Shown here one piece after another: positions 43,451 through 53,230 of a DNA stretch of 64,000 nt. Location of the stretch: positions 62,001-126,000 of the forward strand of contig JAJECA010000060.1 of NCBI GenBank assembly GCA_022822265.1, given 5' to 3'. Source of the stretch: Acidimicrobiia bacterium. Lineage in GTDB: Bacteria > Actinomycetota > Acidimicrobiia > Acidimicrobiales > Bin134. A model generated the notes under the pieces. That model did not search any database and was not told where the DNA came from. It saw nothing but the letters and a program-made list of their open reading frames with translations. The number at the start of each line of letters is the position of its first letter. The stretch's first letter is position 1. Position numbers and translations under genes: made by a program.

Positions 43451-45178
43451 TCAGTCGCCAATCGGTTCGAGGTACCCCTCGGCTTCCAAGTGGTCGATAA
43501 TGATCTGGGCCTCTTCATCGGGAGTCTGGTCCACGGTGGGCAGCACGATGTCGGCGTCGATGGGCTCCTCATAGGGGTCGGAGATGCCGGTGAACTCCTT
43601 GATGATGCCGGCCCGGGCTTTGGCGTACAGGCCCTTGCGGTCGCGCTCCTCGCACACCTCCAGCGGGGTGGACACGTGTACCAGCACATAGCCGCCGTTG
43701 GCCGAGATGGCCTCCCGGTTGCGGCGCCGGGGCTCGGCGTAGGGGGCGATCGGCGCGCAGATGGCGATGCCGCCGTGCTTGGTGATCTCCGAGGCCACGT
43801 AGCCGATGCGGGTGATGTTGATGTCGCGGTGCTCCTTGGAGAACCCCAGCTCTGACGACAAGTTGGTGCGCACCACGTCACCGTCGAGCAGGGTCACCGG
43901 CCGGCCGCCCCGCTCTAGCAGCTTGGACATGAGCGCATTGGCGATTGTGGACTTGCCCGAGCCGCTGAGCCCGGTGAAGAACACGGTGAATCCCTGCTTG
44001 GACCTCTGGGGGTGGGTGCGGCGCAATTCGGCCACCACCTCGGGGTAGCTGAACCACTCGGGGATCTCCTCGCCCGATGCCAGGCGGTCGCGCAGCTCGG
44101 TGCCACTGATGCTGAGGGTGTCCGTTCCCTCGCTCACCTCGTCGACCGGGTGGTAGCTGTCGCTGTCGGGGACGTACACCATCATCTTGAACGGCACCAT
44201 GGTCACGCCCAGCTCGTCGGTGTAGTCCTGCAACATGTCCTGGGCGTCGTAGGGGCCGTAGAAGGGATTGCCGGAGGCGTCGGAGCCCGGTCCGGCGTGG
44301 TCTCGGCCCACGATGAAGTGGGACACGCCGTGGTTCTTGCGGATGATGGCGTGCCACACCGCCTCCCGAGGCCCGCCCATGCGCATGGCCAGCGGCAGCA
44401 TGGCCAGCATGGCCGAGTTTTGCGGGTAGCGCTTGATGATGTGCTGGTACACGCGGCCCCGGGTGTAGTGGTCCACATCTCCGGGCTTGGTCATGCCCAC
44501 CACCGGGTGGATCAACAGGTTGGCGTCGGCCTCCACTGCGGCCCTTCTGGTGAGCTCCACGTGGGCCCGGTGCATCGGGTTGCGGGTTTGGAATGCCACC
44601 ACCCGGCTCCACCCCGCCGCATCGAATTCGGCCCGCAGCTGGGCCGGGGTGCGCCGAAGCTCGGTGAAGTCATAGTGGACCGGGAGTTGCAGGCCCTGCA
44701 CCGACCCGCCGATGTAGACCGGTGCGGTGCTCCTCATGAGGTGGCCCACGCCGGGGTGATCGGGGTCGGAGCTGGCGAACACCGCTTCGGCCTCCGCCAT
44801 GGTGTCGGGCCGCCACACGTCGCTAACGGTGAGCACCGCCAGCATGACCCCCTCCACGTCCCGCAATGCCAGCCGTCCAGCGTCTTGGGCCGACTCGGCT
44901 GTCTTGGCATCCACATCCAGGGTGATGGGCATGGGCCATAGGGTCCCGTCGGCCAGGCGCATCTCAGAGCACACCCGCTCGTAGTCGGCTTGGCCCATGA
45001 ATCCCCGCAGAGGGGAGAAGCCGCCGTTCAACAGCAGCTCGAGGTCGCAGAGGTGACGAGGTTGGAGGGTGAACGACGGAAGGTCGCGCGAATCCGTCTT
45101 GAGATTCTCGGCGGTGGCGCCGTCGACCATCAGATCGACCAGCTCACCACCATGGGGTTGGATCAGATTTGAAGCCAC
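43451..45178 (-). CDS. Bifunctional sulfate adenylyltransferase / adenylylsulfate kinase
   Basis: FQTRNPMHRAHVELT, GRDHAGPG (ATP sulfurylase) and VFFTGLSGSGKSTIANAL, LLDGDVVRTNLSSELGFSKEHRDINI (APS kinase). Confidence 0.95.
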   Translation of the reverse strand: MASNLIQPHGGELVDLMVDGATAENLKTDSRDLPSFTLQPRHLCDLELLLNGGFSPLRGFMGQADYERVCSEMRLADGTLWPMPITLDVDAKTAESAQDAGRLALRDVEGVMLAVLTVSDVWRPDTMAEAEAVFASSDPDHPGVGHLMRSTAPVYIGGSVQGLQLPVHYDFTELRRTPAQLRAEFDAAGWSRVVAFQTRNPMHRAHVELTRRAAVEADANLLIHPVVGMTKPGDVDHYTRGRVYQHIIKRYPQNSAMLAMLPLAMRMGGPREAVWHAIIRKNHGVSHFIVGRDHAGPGSDASGNPFYGPYDAQDMLQDYTDELGVTMVPFKMMVYVPDSDSYHPVDEVSEGTDTLSISGTELRDRLASGEEIPEWFSYPEVVAELRRTHPQRSKQGFTVFFTGLSGSGKSTIANALMSKLLERGGRPVTLLDGDVVRTNLSSELGFSKEHRDINITRIGYVASEITKHGGIAICAPIAPYAEPRRRNREAISANGGYVLVHVSTPLEVCEERDRKGLYAKARAGIIKEFTGISDPYEEPIDADIVLPTVDQTPDEEAQIIIDHLEAEGYLEPIGD

Positions 45179-45282
45179 GGGGGTATTTCATATCGCAGGA
45201 TGGCTGGGTTTAAGCCATCAAACCGCCAATCAGCAGCAAACCACCCCGCCATATCATCAACGGACCCCTACGATTTCGTCCG

Positions 45283-47040
45283 ATGGATGGCGATGCGGTG
45301 CTCACCGTCGCGGTGTTGGCGGTTATGGGCGCCGGGCTCATCAGCAACCGGCTCTCGCCCGCAGCCGGGGTACTGGGTGCCACCGGCGGCCTGTTCCTCT
45401 TGCGGGTGATCGACGTTGACCAGGCGTTCCGCGGTTTCGCCAACCCCGCTCCTATCACTATCGGGGCTCTATATGTGGTGGCCGGCGCGGTGACCAAGAC
45501 CAACGCCTTGCAGCCCATGGTGGCCCGAATGCTGGACCGGGGGTCTCGAACCCGGGTGTCGCTGATTCGACTGCTGGCCCCGGCCAGTGCCGCTTCAGCG
45601 TTCCTGGCCAACACGCCCATCGTGGCCATGCTGGTACCCGCGGTGAGGGGCTGGACTGAGCGCTATGGCCGGGCCGCTTCCCGGTTCTTGATCCCTCTGT
45701 CGTACGCCACCATCTTGGGCGGGGCGATCACCGCTATCGGCACCAGTACCAATCTGGTTCTGGGCGGCCTGTTGCAGTCTGCGGGCTACGACGAACTGGA
45801 GATGTTCGAGCTGGCCCGCTTCGGCTTGCCGCTGGCCGGAGCCGGATTGGTGCTGATCGTGCTTGCTGCCCCCTGGCTGTTGCCCGAACGACGCGATGCC
45901 GAGGCGGCGGGCGAGGGCCGTTCCTATCTGGTGTCTATGGAGGTGGTCGCCCAGGGGGCGTTCGACGGGCAGTCGGTGGAAGCCGGGGGACTGCGCCATC
46001 TCCAAGGAGTGTTCTTGGTGGAGGTGGAAAGGCAGGGCACGGTGATCGCCCCAGTGGCCCCCACATTCGTGCTCCGGGGCGGTGACCGGCTCACGTTTGC
46101 CGGACGGGTGGACCTGGTGGTGGACCTCCAGGCCATGTCGGGGCTGGTCTCGGCTGAGGATCCCCACTTGGAGGCGGTGGACTCCGACGACCACACGTTC
46201 TTTGAGGCGGTGGTGGGGGCGGCTTCGCCTCTCAGCGGGCGGACGCTGGCCGAGGCCGGTTTCCGGGGCCGCTACCAGGCCGCGGTGGTGGGCATTCACC
46301 GCTCGGGGGCGCCGGTGGAGGCCAAGTTCGGCCAGGTGCGGCTGCGCACCGGCGACACCCTGCTGGTGCTGGCCGCCGACGGGTTCGACGAGCGGTGGCG
46401 CAACCACAACGACTTCCTGCTGGTGTCGCGATTGGGCGGGTCGCCGCCGAGGCCCAGCCGGCGGGCCCCGGTGGCGCTGGCCGCGGTGGTAGCCCTGGTT
46501 GTGCTGCCCGCCGCAGGGGTGCTGAGCGTGCTGGAGGCGGCTTTGATCGCGGCGGGCGCGGTGGTTGTGGGCGGGGTGCTCACCCCCCGGGAGGCCAGGG
46601 AGGCGGTTGACTTCAGCGTGCTCATCACCATCGGAGCGGCGTTCGGCCTGGGCACGGCACTGGACGAGGCCGGTTTGGCCGAGGACTTAGCCGACGGCAT
46701 CGTCACCGGCTTCGACATTTTGGGTGATGCCGGGGTGGTACTGGGCATTGTGATCGCCACCATGCTGCTCACCGAGCTGATCACCAACGTGGCCGCGGTG
46801 GCCCTGGTGTTCCCGGTGGCACTGGAGGCGGCTGCCCAGTCCGGTTTGGATCCCCGAACCCTGGCCCTCGGCGTGGCGGTGGCCGCATCGGCGTCGTTCC
46901 TGACCCCCATCGGCTATCAGACCAACACCATGGTGTATGGACCGGGCCGCTATCGCTTCACCGACTATCTCCGCCTGGGCGTGCCGATGTCGGTGCTCAC
47001 CCTGGTGCTGCTCACCACCTTGGTGGCCGCCGCGGCCTGA
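45283..47040 (+). CDS. SLC13-family permease with central TrkA-C-like domains
   Basis: Polytopic N- and C-terminal halves; central FVLRGGDRLTFAGRVDLVVDL and VRLRTGDTLLVLAADGF segments; ATMLLTELITNVAAVALVFPVALEAA; LTPIGYQTNTMVYGPGRY. Confidence 0.9.
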   Translation: MDGDAVLTVAVLAVMGAGLISNRLSPAAGVLGATGGLFLLRVIDVDQAFRGFANPAPITIGALYVVAGAVTKTNALQPMVARMLDRGSRTRVSLIRLLAPASAASAFLANTPIVAMLVPAVRGWTERYGRAASRFLIPLSYATILGGAITAIGTSTNLVLGGLLQSAGYDELEMFELARFGLPLAGAGLVLIVLAAPWLLPERRDAEAAGEGRSYLVSMEVVAQGAFDGQSVEAGGLRHLQGVFLVEVERQGTVIAPVAPTFVLRGGDRLTFAGRVDLVVDLQAMSGLVSAEDPHLEAVDSDDHTFFEAVVGAASPLSGRTLAEAGFRGRYQAAVVGIHRSGAPVEAKFGQVRLRTGDTLLVLAADGFDERWRNHNDFLLVSRLGGSPPRPSRRAPVALAAVVALVVLPAAGVLSVLEAALIAAGAVVVGGVLTPREAREAVDFSVLITIGAAFGLGTALDEAGLAEDLADGIVTGFDILGDAGVVLGIVIATMLLTELITNVAAVALVFPVALEAAAQSGLDPRTLALGVAVAASASFLTPIGYQTNTMVYGPGRYRFTDYLRLGVPMSVLTLVLLTTLVAAAA

Positions 47041-47050
47041 TCTCAGCGGG

Positions 47051-48112
47051 CTAGAGCACGCCGGTGGCCATTTCGGCGGCGTGGGCCAGCATGTCGTCCA
47101 CTCGTCGGGCGATGTCGTGGACATCGCCGGTGGTTCCCATGCCGCCGGTCATCCCCTGTAAGCGGCGGGCGTAGGCTCCCTCCACGATGCAGGCCTGCTT
47201 CCACCAGCTGAACACTGCGTAGTAGGGAAGGTCCGACAGGTCGAAGCCCGACTGGTTGGCATAGCGGTCGGCCACTTCCTGGCGGCGGATGAAGCAGTCC
47301 TGAAGGGTGGGCGGATCGGTGAGGAAGCTCATCTCGTCGCCGGGATCGGCCCAGTACTGGAGCGACCAGGCGAAGTCGGCGATGGGATTGCCGGTGGTAC
47401 ACAGCTCCCAGTCCAACACTGCGGCGATCTTCCACTGGTCGTCGAGCACGGTGTTGTCGAACCGGTAATCGCCATGAGCCAGCGCTGGGGAGGCAGTCTC
47501 GGCTGGTTTGGCCGCGCTAAGTCGCTCGTGCAGCTCGATGAGCAGTGGCACCTCCCGCACCCCGGCGGCTTCTACCTGGCGGCGCCAGCGCTTGAGCTGG
47601 CGGCCCACGTAGTCCTCCCGGCGGCCAAGGTCGCCCAGCCCCACCTCGTCGAGGTCGAGGGTGTGGAAGGCAATCTGCACGTCGAGCAGGCTCTGGGTGG
47701 CGATTTCGGCCTGCTCGGGGGTCATGTCGGCGGCCGAGTCCTGGTCTCTCAGAATGCGCCCTTCCACGAAGCTCATCACGTAGAAGTCGGCTCCGTTCAC
47801 TGTGTGGTCGTCGCAGAAGGCCACCATCTCGGGCACTGGCACGTCGCTGGCCTCTCCCAGCGCGGCCATGATGCGCCACTCCCGTCCCATGTCGTGGGCA
47901 GTGGCTAGCGCCGATCCAACCGGGGGTCGCCGCAGCGCCCACTGTCGGCCCCCGGAATCAGCCAGCCGGAAGGTGAGGTTGGACCCACCGGCGGCAATCA
48001 GGTCAAAGGTGAACGGCGGCTCGCTGTCGGCGATGTTGACGACCAGCCAGCCAGTGACCGGCGCCACATCGATTCCAGCGATTTCGGTGCTCGATGACTC
48101 CTGCGTGCTCAT
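47051..48112 (-). CDS. Phosphotransferase-family protein (APH/ACAD10-11 kinase-like)
   Basis: LVHGDYRFDN-type ALAHGDYRFDNTVLDDQWKIAAVLDWELCTTGNPIADFAWSLQYW. Confidence 0.9.
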   Translation of the reverse strand: MSTQESSSTEIAGIDVAPVTGWLVVNIADSEPPFTFDLIAAGGSNLTFRLADSGGRQWALRRPPVGSALATAHDMGREWRIMAALGEASDVPVPEMVAFCDDHTVNGADFYVMSFVEGRILRDQDSAADMTPEQAEIATQSLLDVQIAFHTLDLDEVGLGDLGRREDYVGRQLKRWRRQVEAAGVREVPLLIELHERLSAAKPAETASPALAHGDYRFDNTVLDDQWKIAAVLDWELCTTGNPIADFAWSLQYWADPGDEMSFLTDPPTLQDCFIRRQEVADRYANQSGFDLSDLPYYAVFSWWKQACIVEGAYARRLQGMTGGMGTTGDVHDIARRVDDMLAHAAEMATGVL

Positions 48113-48178
48113 GACTGCCGATTCTTGCTGTCCGATGACTCCACCGCGCCAGTCTGGTCTTCCGCTACGGTCAGTGCC

Positions 48179-48745
48179 ATGTCTCCAACTGCGCTGCTGA
48201 CCCGCTCCGATCCTGTATCACCGGAGGTCGATGACCTCGGTGTGGCCTTGGGGTCGCTGGACACTCCAATCGGACCTCTGAATGTTGCCGCTACTTCGAA
48301 AGGGCTGGTGAGGGTCGGGTTCGGCTACATGGAGGAAAGAGCAGACATGATGGCCGAACTGGCTGAGCTGCCTGGTTCGATGGGCGAGGGCGACCCCGCC
48401 TGGTTGGAGGAGCCCTTCGCCCAGCTCGGTGAGTACTTCGAGGGTCGCCGACAGCAGTTCGACCTGGTCCTGGACTGGCACCTGAGCCACGGGTTCTACC
48501 GCCGGGTGCTGGACACGCTGATGACTGTGGACTACGGCACCACGGTTTCCTATGGGGAGTTGGCCTTCATGGCCGGCTCACCGGGAGCGGCTCGAGCGGT
48601 GGGGACGGCCATGTCGAGCAATCCGATCCCCTTGGTGGTGCCTTGCCACCGGGTGGTGCGCAGCGATGGGTCGGTGGGGGAGTACGGAGGCCGCCCCGAT
48701 GTGAAGGCCTGGCTCATCGAGCACGAGAGCGCCCGCCGGGGTTGA
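48179..48745 (+). CDS. ogt: Methylated-DNA--protein-cysteine methyltransferase
   Basis: LDTLMTVDYGTTVSYGELAFMAGSPGAARAVGTAMSSNPIPLVVPCHRVVRSDGSVGEYGG. Confidence 0.93.
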   Translation: MSPTALLTRSDPVSPEVDDLGVALGSLDTPIGPLNVAATSKGLVRVGFGYMEERADMMAELAELPGSMGEGDPAWLEEPFAQLGEYFEGRRQQFDLVLDWHLSHGFYRRVLDTLMTVDYGTTVSYGELAFMAGSPGAARAVGTAMSSNPIPLVVPCHRVVRSDGSVGEYGGRPDVKAWLIEHESARRG

Positions 48746-49524
48746 TGGCTCGTCTCAGCAAGCTGGACCGGTCGGTGGCCGGTCGGGTGGCGGTGGTCAC
48801 CGGCGCGGCCTCGGGCATGGGCCGAGCCACCGCGTGGCTCCTGGCCGACGAGGGGGCCAAGGTGGCCGCGCTGGATATCGATCGCTCCGGGGTTGAGGAG
48901 ACGGTGGCGGCCATCGTCGACGCAGGTGGAACGGCCCTGGCAGTGGCCTGCGATCTGGCCGATCCTGAGGCCATAGATGAAGCGGTTGCGCGAGTTCAGG
49001 CCGAATTGGGCCCGATCGACATCCTGATCAACAACGCAGGCATGGTCGCCGGCGGGCCGGTGGAGGCCCCCGACTACGAGGATGTGTGGGCCGCCACAAT
49101 GGAGGTGAACCTCACCGCACAGATGCGCCTGGTGCGGGCCTGCCTTGACGACCTCAAGCGCAACGGTGACGGCCGCATCGTCAACGTGGCTTCCACCGAG
49201 GGAGTGATGGCCACGCCCAACACCTCGCCCTACACCGTGAGCAAGCACGGCGTGGTCGGCCTCACCCGGGCGCTGGCCGTGGAGTTGGGCCAGTGGGGGG
49301 TAACTGCCAATGCGATCTGTCCCGGCCCGATCCGCACCGCGATGACTGGCAACATCCCCGAAGAAGCCAAGAAGAAGTACGCCCGTCGCCGGGTCCCGGC
49401 CCGTCGCTACGGCGATCCCGAAGAAGTTGCCCAGATCACCCTCTCGCTGGTGCTACCCGCCGCCTCATTCATCAACGGCGCCGTCGTGCTGGTAGACGGC
49501 GGCCTCCACGCCAAGTCCAACTGA
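48745..49524 (+). CDS. SDR-family oxidoreductase
   Basis: GRVAVVTGAASGMGRATAWLLADEGAKVAALDID; NNAGMV; YTVSKHGVVG; TGATG-type overlap with ogt. Confidence 0.92.
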   Translation: MARLSKLDRSVAGRVAVVTGAASGMGRATAWLLADEGAKVAALDIDRSGVEETVAAIVDAGGTALAVACDLADPEAIDEAVARVQAELGPIDILINNAGMVAGGPVEAPDYEDVWAATMEVNLTAQMRLVRACLDDLKRNGDGRIVNVASTEGVMATPNTSPYTVSKHGVVGLTRALAVELGQWGVTANAICPGPIRTAMTGNIPEEAKKKYARRRVPARRYGDPEEVAQITLSLVLPAASFINGAVVLVDGGLHAKSN

Positions 49525-49551
49525 GCAAGCTGCTGCCGCAGCTGGCCGGGT

Positions 49552-49857
49552 TCAGGCGGTCCGGCGCCGCCTCTCGTTCCAGAAGACCGCTTGGAGTTCG
49601 AACTCGTCGACGTTGTCGAGGGCTTCATCATCCTCGGTGTCCCAGAAGGAGTGGGTCTCCACGAAGGCGGTGAACTCAGAGAGCTGCTTCGGCTCGGGCA
49701 GGTCGGGGACGTTGCGGAATCGGCCGAACAGATCAGTTGCAACTCCGGACGCGCGCAGCAAGTAGGCGCCGAGCAAATGCACGACGAGATAGGCCCCTAC
49801 TACAATGCCCAAAGTCATGCCGGAACAGGCACTATAGAGACGATTAGCTCTGTCCAC
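49552..49857 (-). CDS. Small protein of unknown function; C-terminus reminiscent of BrnA-type antitoxins (start uncertain)
   Basis: LSEFTAFVETHSFWDTEDDEALDNVDEFELQAVFWNERRRRTA; hydrophobic N-terminus may be untranslated. Confidence 0.45.
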   Translation of the reverse strand: MDRANRLYSACSGMTLGIVVGAYLVVHLLGAYLLRASGVATDLFGRFRNVPDLPEPKQLSEFTAFVETHSFWDTEDDEALDNVDEFELQAVFWNERRRRTA

Positions 49858-49957
49858 AACTGGATCACAGCGAAATCCACAACTTGACTATGTCCAGTGT
49901 CTATAATCCCTGCTCTTTCTCCCTGCCCTCGTTCCCTAGTTAGGCGGTGAACAGGCG

Positions 49958-50776
49958 TTGAGCGACGCATCTACTGTCACGGTTGAAACGCCCGAAACGG
50001 GCATCACCCAGATCACCATGTCACGCCCCGAGAGGCTCAACGCCTTGAGTCCCGAGCTCATTGCCGACCTGAGCGGAGCCCTTGATGAGGTGGAGAGGGA
50101 CCGCTCACAGCGGGCGGTGGTTCTCACCGGTGCTGGCCGGGGGTTCTGCTCCGGCGCAGATCTCAAGGCCGGGGGCAACGAAGAGTTTTCCGAGCTGCCC
50201 GACCGGAGCCGGGTGGGGCCCATCTACGACATGCAACTCGACCTGGCCAACCTCATGCTCAAGATCTACGAGCTGCGGGTGCCGGTGATCGCCGCGGTGA
50301 ACGGCCCCGCCGTCGGCGGAGGGTTCGCCATTGCCCTGCACTGCGATGTTCGGGTGGCTGCGGAGTCGGCCCGGTTCGGCTCGGTGTTCATCAAGGTGGG
50401 CCTGTCGTCGCTGGACGTGGGCAACAGCTACCTGCTGCCCCGGATCGTTGGGGCCGGTCGGGCCCGGGAGCTGATGCTCACCGGGAGGATCTTCGATGCC
50501 GCCGAGGCCGATCGCATCGGGCTGGTATCCAGGGTCGTGCCAGACGGCCAAGTGGTGGAGGCCGCCCTCGATGTGGCCCGGCAGATCGCGGCCAACAATG
50601 AGTACGGCGTGTGGATGACCAAGCTAGGGGCCAACGCCACTCTCGACGCCCCCAGCCTGCGTCATGCCATGGAACTGGAGAACCGCACCCAGGTTCTGGG
50701 CACATTCACCGGCAACATGGCCGAGGCCTCCGAAGCATTCCGCGAGGGCCGTGAGCCCCGCTGGAACCCGCTATAG
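49958..50776 (+). CDS. Enoyl-CoA hydratase/isomerase
   Basis: MSRPERLNALSPELIADL; AVVLTGAGRGFCSGADLK; NGPAVGGGFAIALHCDVRVAAESARFG. Confidence 0.95.
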   Translation: MSDASTVTVETPETGITQITMSRPERLNALSPELIADLSGALDEVERDRSQRAVVLTGAGRGFCSGADLKAGGNEEFSELPDRSRVGPIYDMQLDLANLMLKIYELRVPVIAAVNGPAVGGGFAIALHCDVRVAAESARFGSVFIKVGLSSLDVGNSYLLPRIVGAGRARELMLTGRIFDAAEADRIGLVSRVVPDGQVVEAALDVARQIAANNEYGVWMTKLGANATLDAPSLRHAMELENRTQVLGTFTGNMAEASEAFREGREPRWNPL

Positions 50777-50788
50777 GCTGCCAGACCG

Positions 50789-51562
50789 ATGCTCAAGATA
50801 GAAGACCACGGGCGGGTTCGGCTGCTGACCTTGGACCGCCCCGATGCGCTGAACGCGTTCAGCGAGGCCCTGTACGACGCCACTGCCCAAGCCCTGATCG
50901 ATGCCGCCGCCGACTCCGATGTGGCTGTTGTGGTGCTCACCGGAAACGGACGGGCGTTCTGCGCCGGCACCGACCTGGTGGAGATGGGGGCCCGCAACCC
51001 CGGCGGGGCCGGTGTGGAGCCCGGTGTCCACGGATTCGCCGGGATGATCGACCAGATGGACTCCTTCCTCAAGCCGTTCATCGTCGCGGTCAACGGTCTG
51101 GCCATCGGCGTGGGGGCCACCATGCTGGGCTTTGCCGACTTGGCCTTCATGTCGTCTGAGGCCCGGCTGCGGTGTCCGTTCTCAAGCCTGGGCGTGGCCC
51201 CCGAGGCAGCCAGCAGCTACACCTTCCCGCTGCTTTTGGGTCGCCAGCAGGCCATATGGACCCTGCTCAGCGCCGAGTGGATCAGTGCGGAGGAGGCTCA
51301 GGAGATGGGCCTGGTGTGGAAGGTGTGCCCACCTGAGGAACTGATGGACACCACGCTGGCCCACGCGCAGAAGCTGGCCGCGCTGCCAGTATCGTCGCTG
51401 ATGGAGTCGAAGGCCCTTATCACCCACGGTTGGCATGATGGCGTGGCCGCCGCTAGGGAGCGGGAGAACGCCGCCTTCGGCCGCCTGATGGGAGCGCCGG
51501 CCAACGTGGAGGCCATCTCCGCCTTTATGGAGAAGCGCCCTCCAGACTTCACCGGCATGTAA
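50789..51562 (+). CDS. Enoyl-CoA hydratase/isomerase
   Basis: LDRPDALNAFSEALYD; VVVLTGNGRAFCAGTDL; NGLAIGVGATMLGFADLAFM. Confidence 0.95.
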   Translation: MLKIEDHGRVRLLTLDRPDALNAFSEALYDATAQALIDAAADSDVAVVVLTGNGRAFCAGTDLVEMGARNPGGAGVEPGVHGFAGMIDQMDSFLKPFIVAVNGLAIGVGATMLGFADLAFMSSEARLRCPFSSLGVAPEAASSYTFPLLLGRQQAIWTLLSAEWISAEEAQEMGLVWKVCPPEELMDTTLAHAQKLAALPVSSLMESKALITHGWHDGVAAARERENAAFGRLMGAPANVEAISAFMEKRPPDFTGM

Positions 51563-51628
51563 GCACGGTTTCGGCCTCTCCGCAGACTGCGCCTACCATC
51601 CTCCCAGCGCGCGCCGATTGGAGGGCAA

Positions 51629-53194
51629 ATGGCTGAGACCGACGTGCTGGGATTCTGGAAGATCGCCGAGGCCGATCCCGAGCGCCTGGCGGTGGTAGAC
51701 CCCGATTACAACGAGATCACCTACCGGGAGCTGGCCGAGCTGACCAACCGCATCGTGCACGGTTTGCGGGCTGCTGGGCTTGAAGTGGGCGATCAGGTGA
51801 CCACTGTGCTGCCCAACGGGATCGAGCAGACGGCCGTGTCTCTGGCCGCCTATCAGGGGGGCTTCTACCTCACCACCGTGAACTGGCACTTGGCCGGCCC
51901 CGAGATCGCCTACATCGTCAACGACAGCGAGACCAGGGCGTTCATCGTCCACGAGGACTTCGCCGCTCAGGCCACCAGGGTGTTGGAGGAGAGCGATGTG
52001 CCCGCCGCCAACCGCTTCTCGGTAGGAAATATCGACGGCTTCCGACCGCTGTCTGATCTGGTCGACTCCCAGCCGTCCAACCGGCCCGACGACCTCACGA
52101 CCGGGTCGTTCATGTTCTATACCTCGGGCACTACCGGGCGGCCCAAGGGCGTGCGTCGGGCTCTGCCCAGTGTCCACCCCGATGAATCAGCCGCCGGCTC
52201 CGGCGGGCTTTTCATGCTGCTGGGCATCATGCCCCACCAAGACAACGTCCACATCACGCAGGCCCCGCTGTACCACACCGCGGTGAACATCTGGACCACC
52301 ACGTCGCTGCACATGGGCCATCCCGCGGTGCTCATGGGGCGCTGGACCGCCGAGGGGGCGCTGGAGCGCATCGACCGCTACAAGGTCACCCAGAGCCACA
52401 TGGTGCCCACCATGTTCCACCGCTTGCTCCAACTTCCCGACGAGGTGAAGGAGCGCTACGACGTGTCGTCGCTGCGGCGCATGATCCATGCCGCCGCCCC
52501 CTGCCCGGTGGAGACCAAGCAGAAGATGCTCGACTGGTGGGGCGACTGCATCTGGGAGTACTACGCGGCCACCGAGGGCGGCGGCACCTACATCCCCCCC
52601 GACGAGTGGCGGAAGTACCCCGGCACGGTGGGCCGCCCGTGGCCGGGATCGGAGGTCATCGTGGTGGACGACGACGGCAACCGCCTGCCTCCCGGTGCCA
52701 GCGGAACCATCTACATGAAGATGCCCCAGGGACAGACCTTCGAGTACTACAAGGACCAGGAGAAAACCGACAAGGCCCGCTTGGACAAGGAGTTCTTCAC
52801 CGTGGGCGACGTGGGCTACTTCAACGACGACGGCTACCTGTTCCTCAACGACCGGTCCAACGACATGATCATCGTGGGCGGGATGAACATCTACCCCGCG
52901 GAGATCGAGGGTGCCCTGCTCCAGAGCCCGCTGGTGGGCGACGCCGCGGTGTTCGGGATTCCCAATGAGGACACCGGCGAGGAGATCAAGGCCGTGATCG
53001 AGCCCGCCGCCGGGGTAGCTGCTGACGACGACACCCGGGGGGCCATCATGGAGTTCCTCCGGGACCAGATCGCCAAGCAGAAGTGGCCCCGCTCCATCGA
53101 CTTCACCGACGAGATGCCCCGAGATCCCAACGGCAAGCTGTACAAGCGCCGACTGCGGGACCCTTACTGGGAAGGCAAGACCCGGTCTATCTGA
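51629..53194 (+). CDS. Acyl-CoA synthetase (AMP-binding, FadD-like)
   Basis: FMFYTSGTTGRPKGVRR; WEYYAATEGGGTYI; FTVGDVGYFNDDGYLFLNDRSNDMIIVGGMNIYPAEIE. Confidence 0.95.
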   Translation: MAETDVLGFWKIAEADPERLAVVDPDYNEITYRELAELTNRIVHGLRAAGLEVGDQVTTVLPNGIEQTAVSLAAYQGGFYLTTVNWHLAGPEIAYIVNDSETRAFIVHEDFAAQATRVLEESDVPAANRFSVGNIDGFRPLSDLVDSQPSNRPDDLTTGSFMFYTSGTTGRPKGVRRALPSVHPDESAAGSGGLFMLLGIMPHQDNVHITQAPLYHTAVNIWTTTSLHMGHPAVLMGRWTAEGALERIDRYKVTQSHMVPTMFHRLLQLPDEVKERYDVSSLRRMIHAAAPCPVETKQKMLDWWGDCIWEYYAATEGGGTYIPPDEWRKYPGTVGRPWPGSEVIVVDDDGNRLPPGASGTIYMKMPQGQTFEYYKDQEKTDKARLDKEFFTVGDVGYFNDDGYLFLNDRSNDMIIVGGMNIYPAEIEGALLQSPLVGDAAVFGIPNEDTGEEIKAVIEPAAGVAADDDTRGAIMEFLRDQIAKQKWPRSIDFTDEMPRDPNGKLYKRRLRDPYWEGKTRSI

Positions 53195-53230
53195 GGGTGG
53201 GCAGGTTGTAGCCGAAGACTGGTAGTGCTG

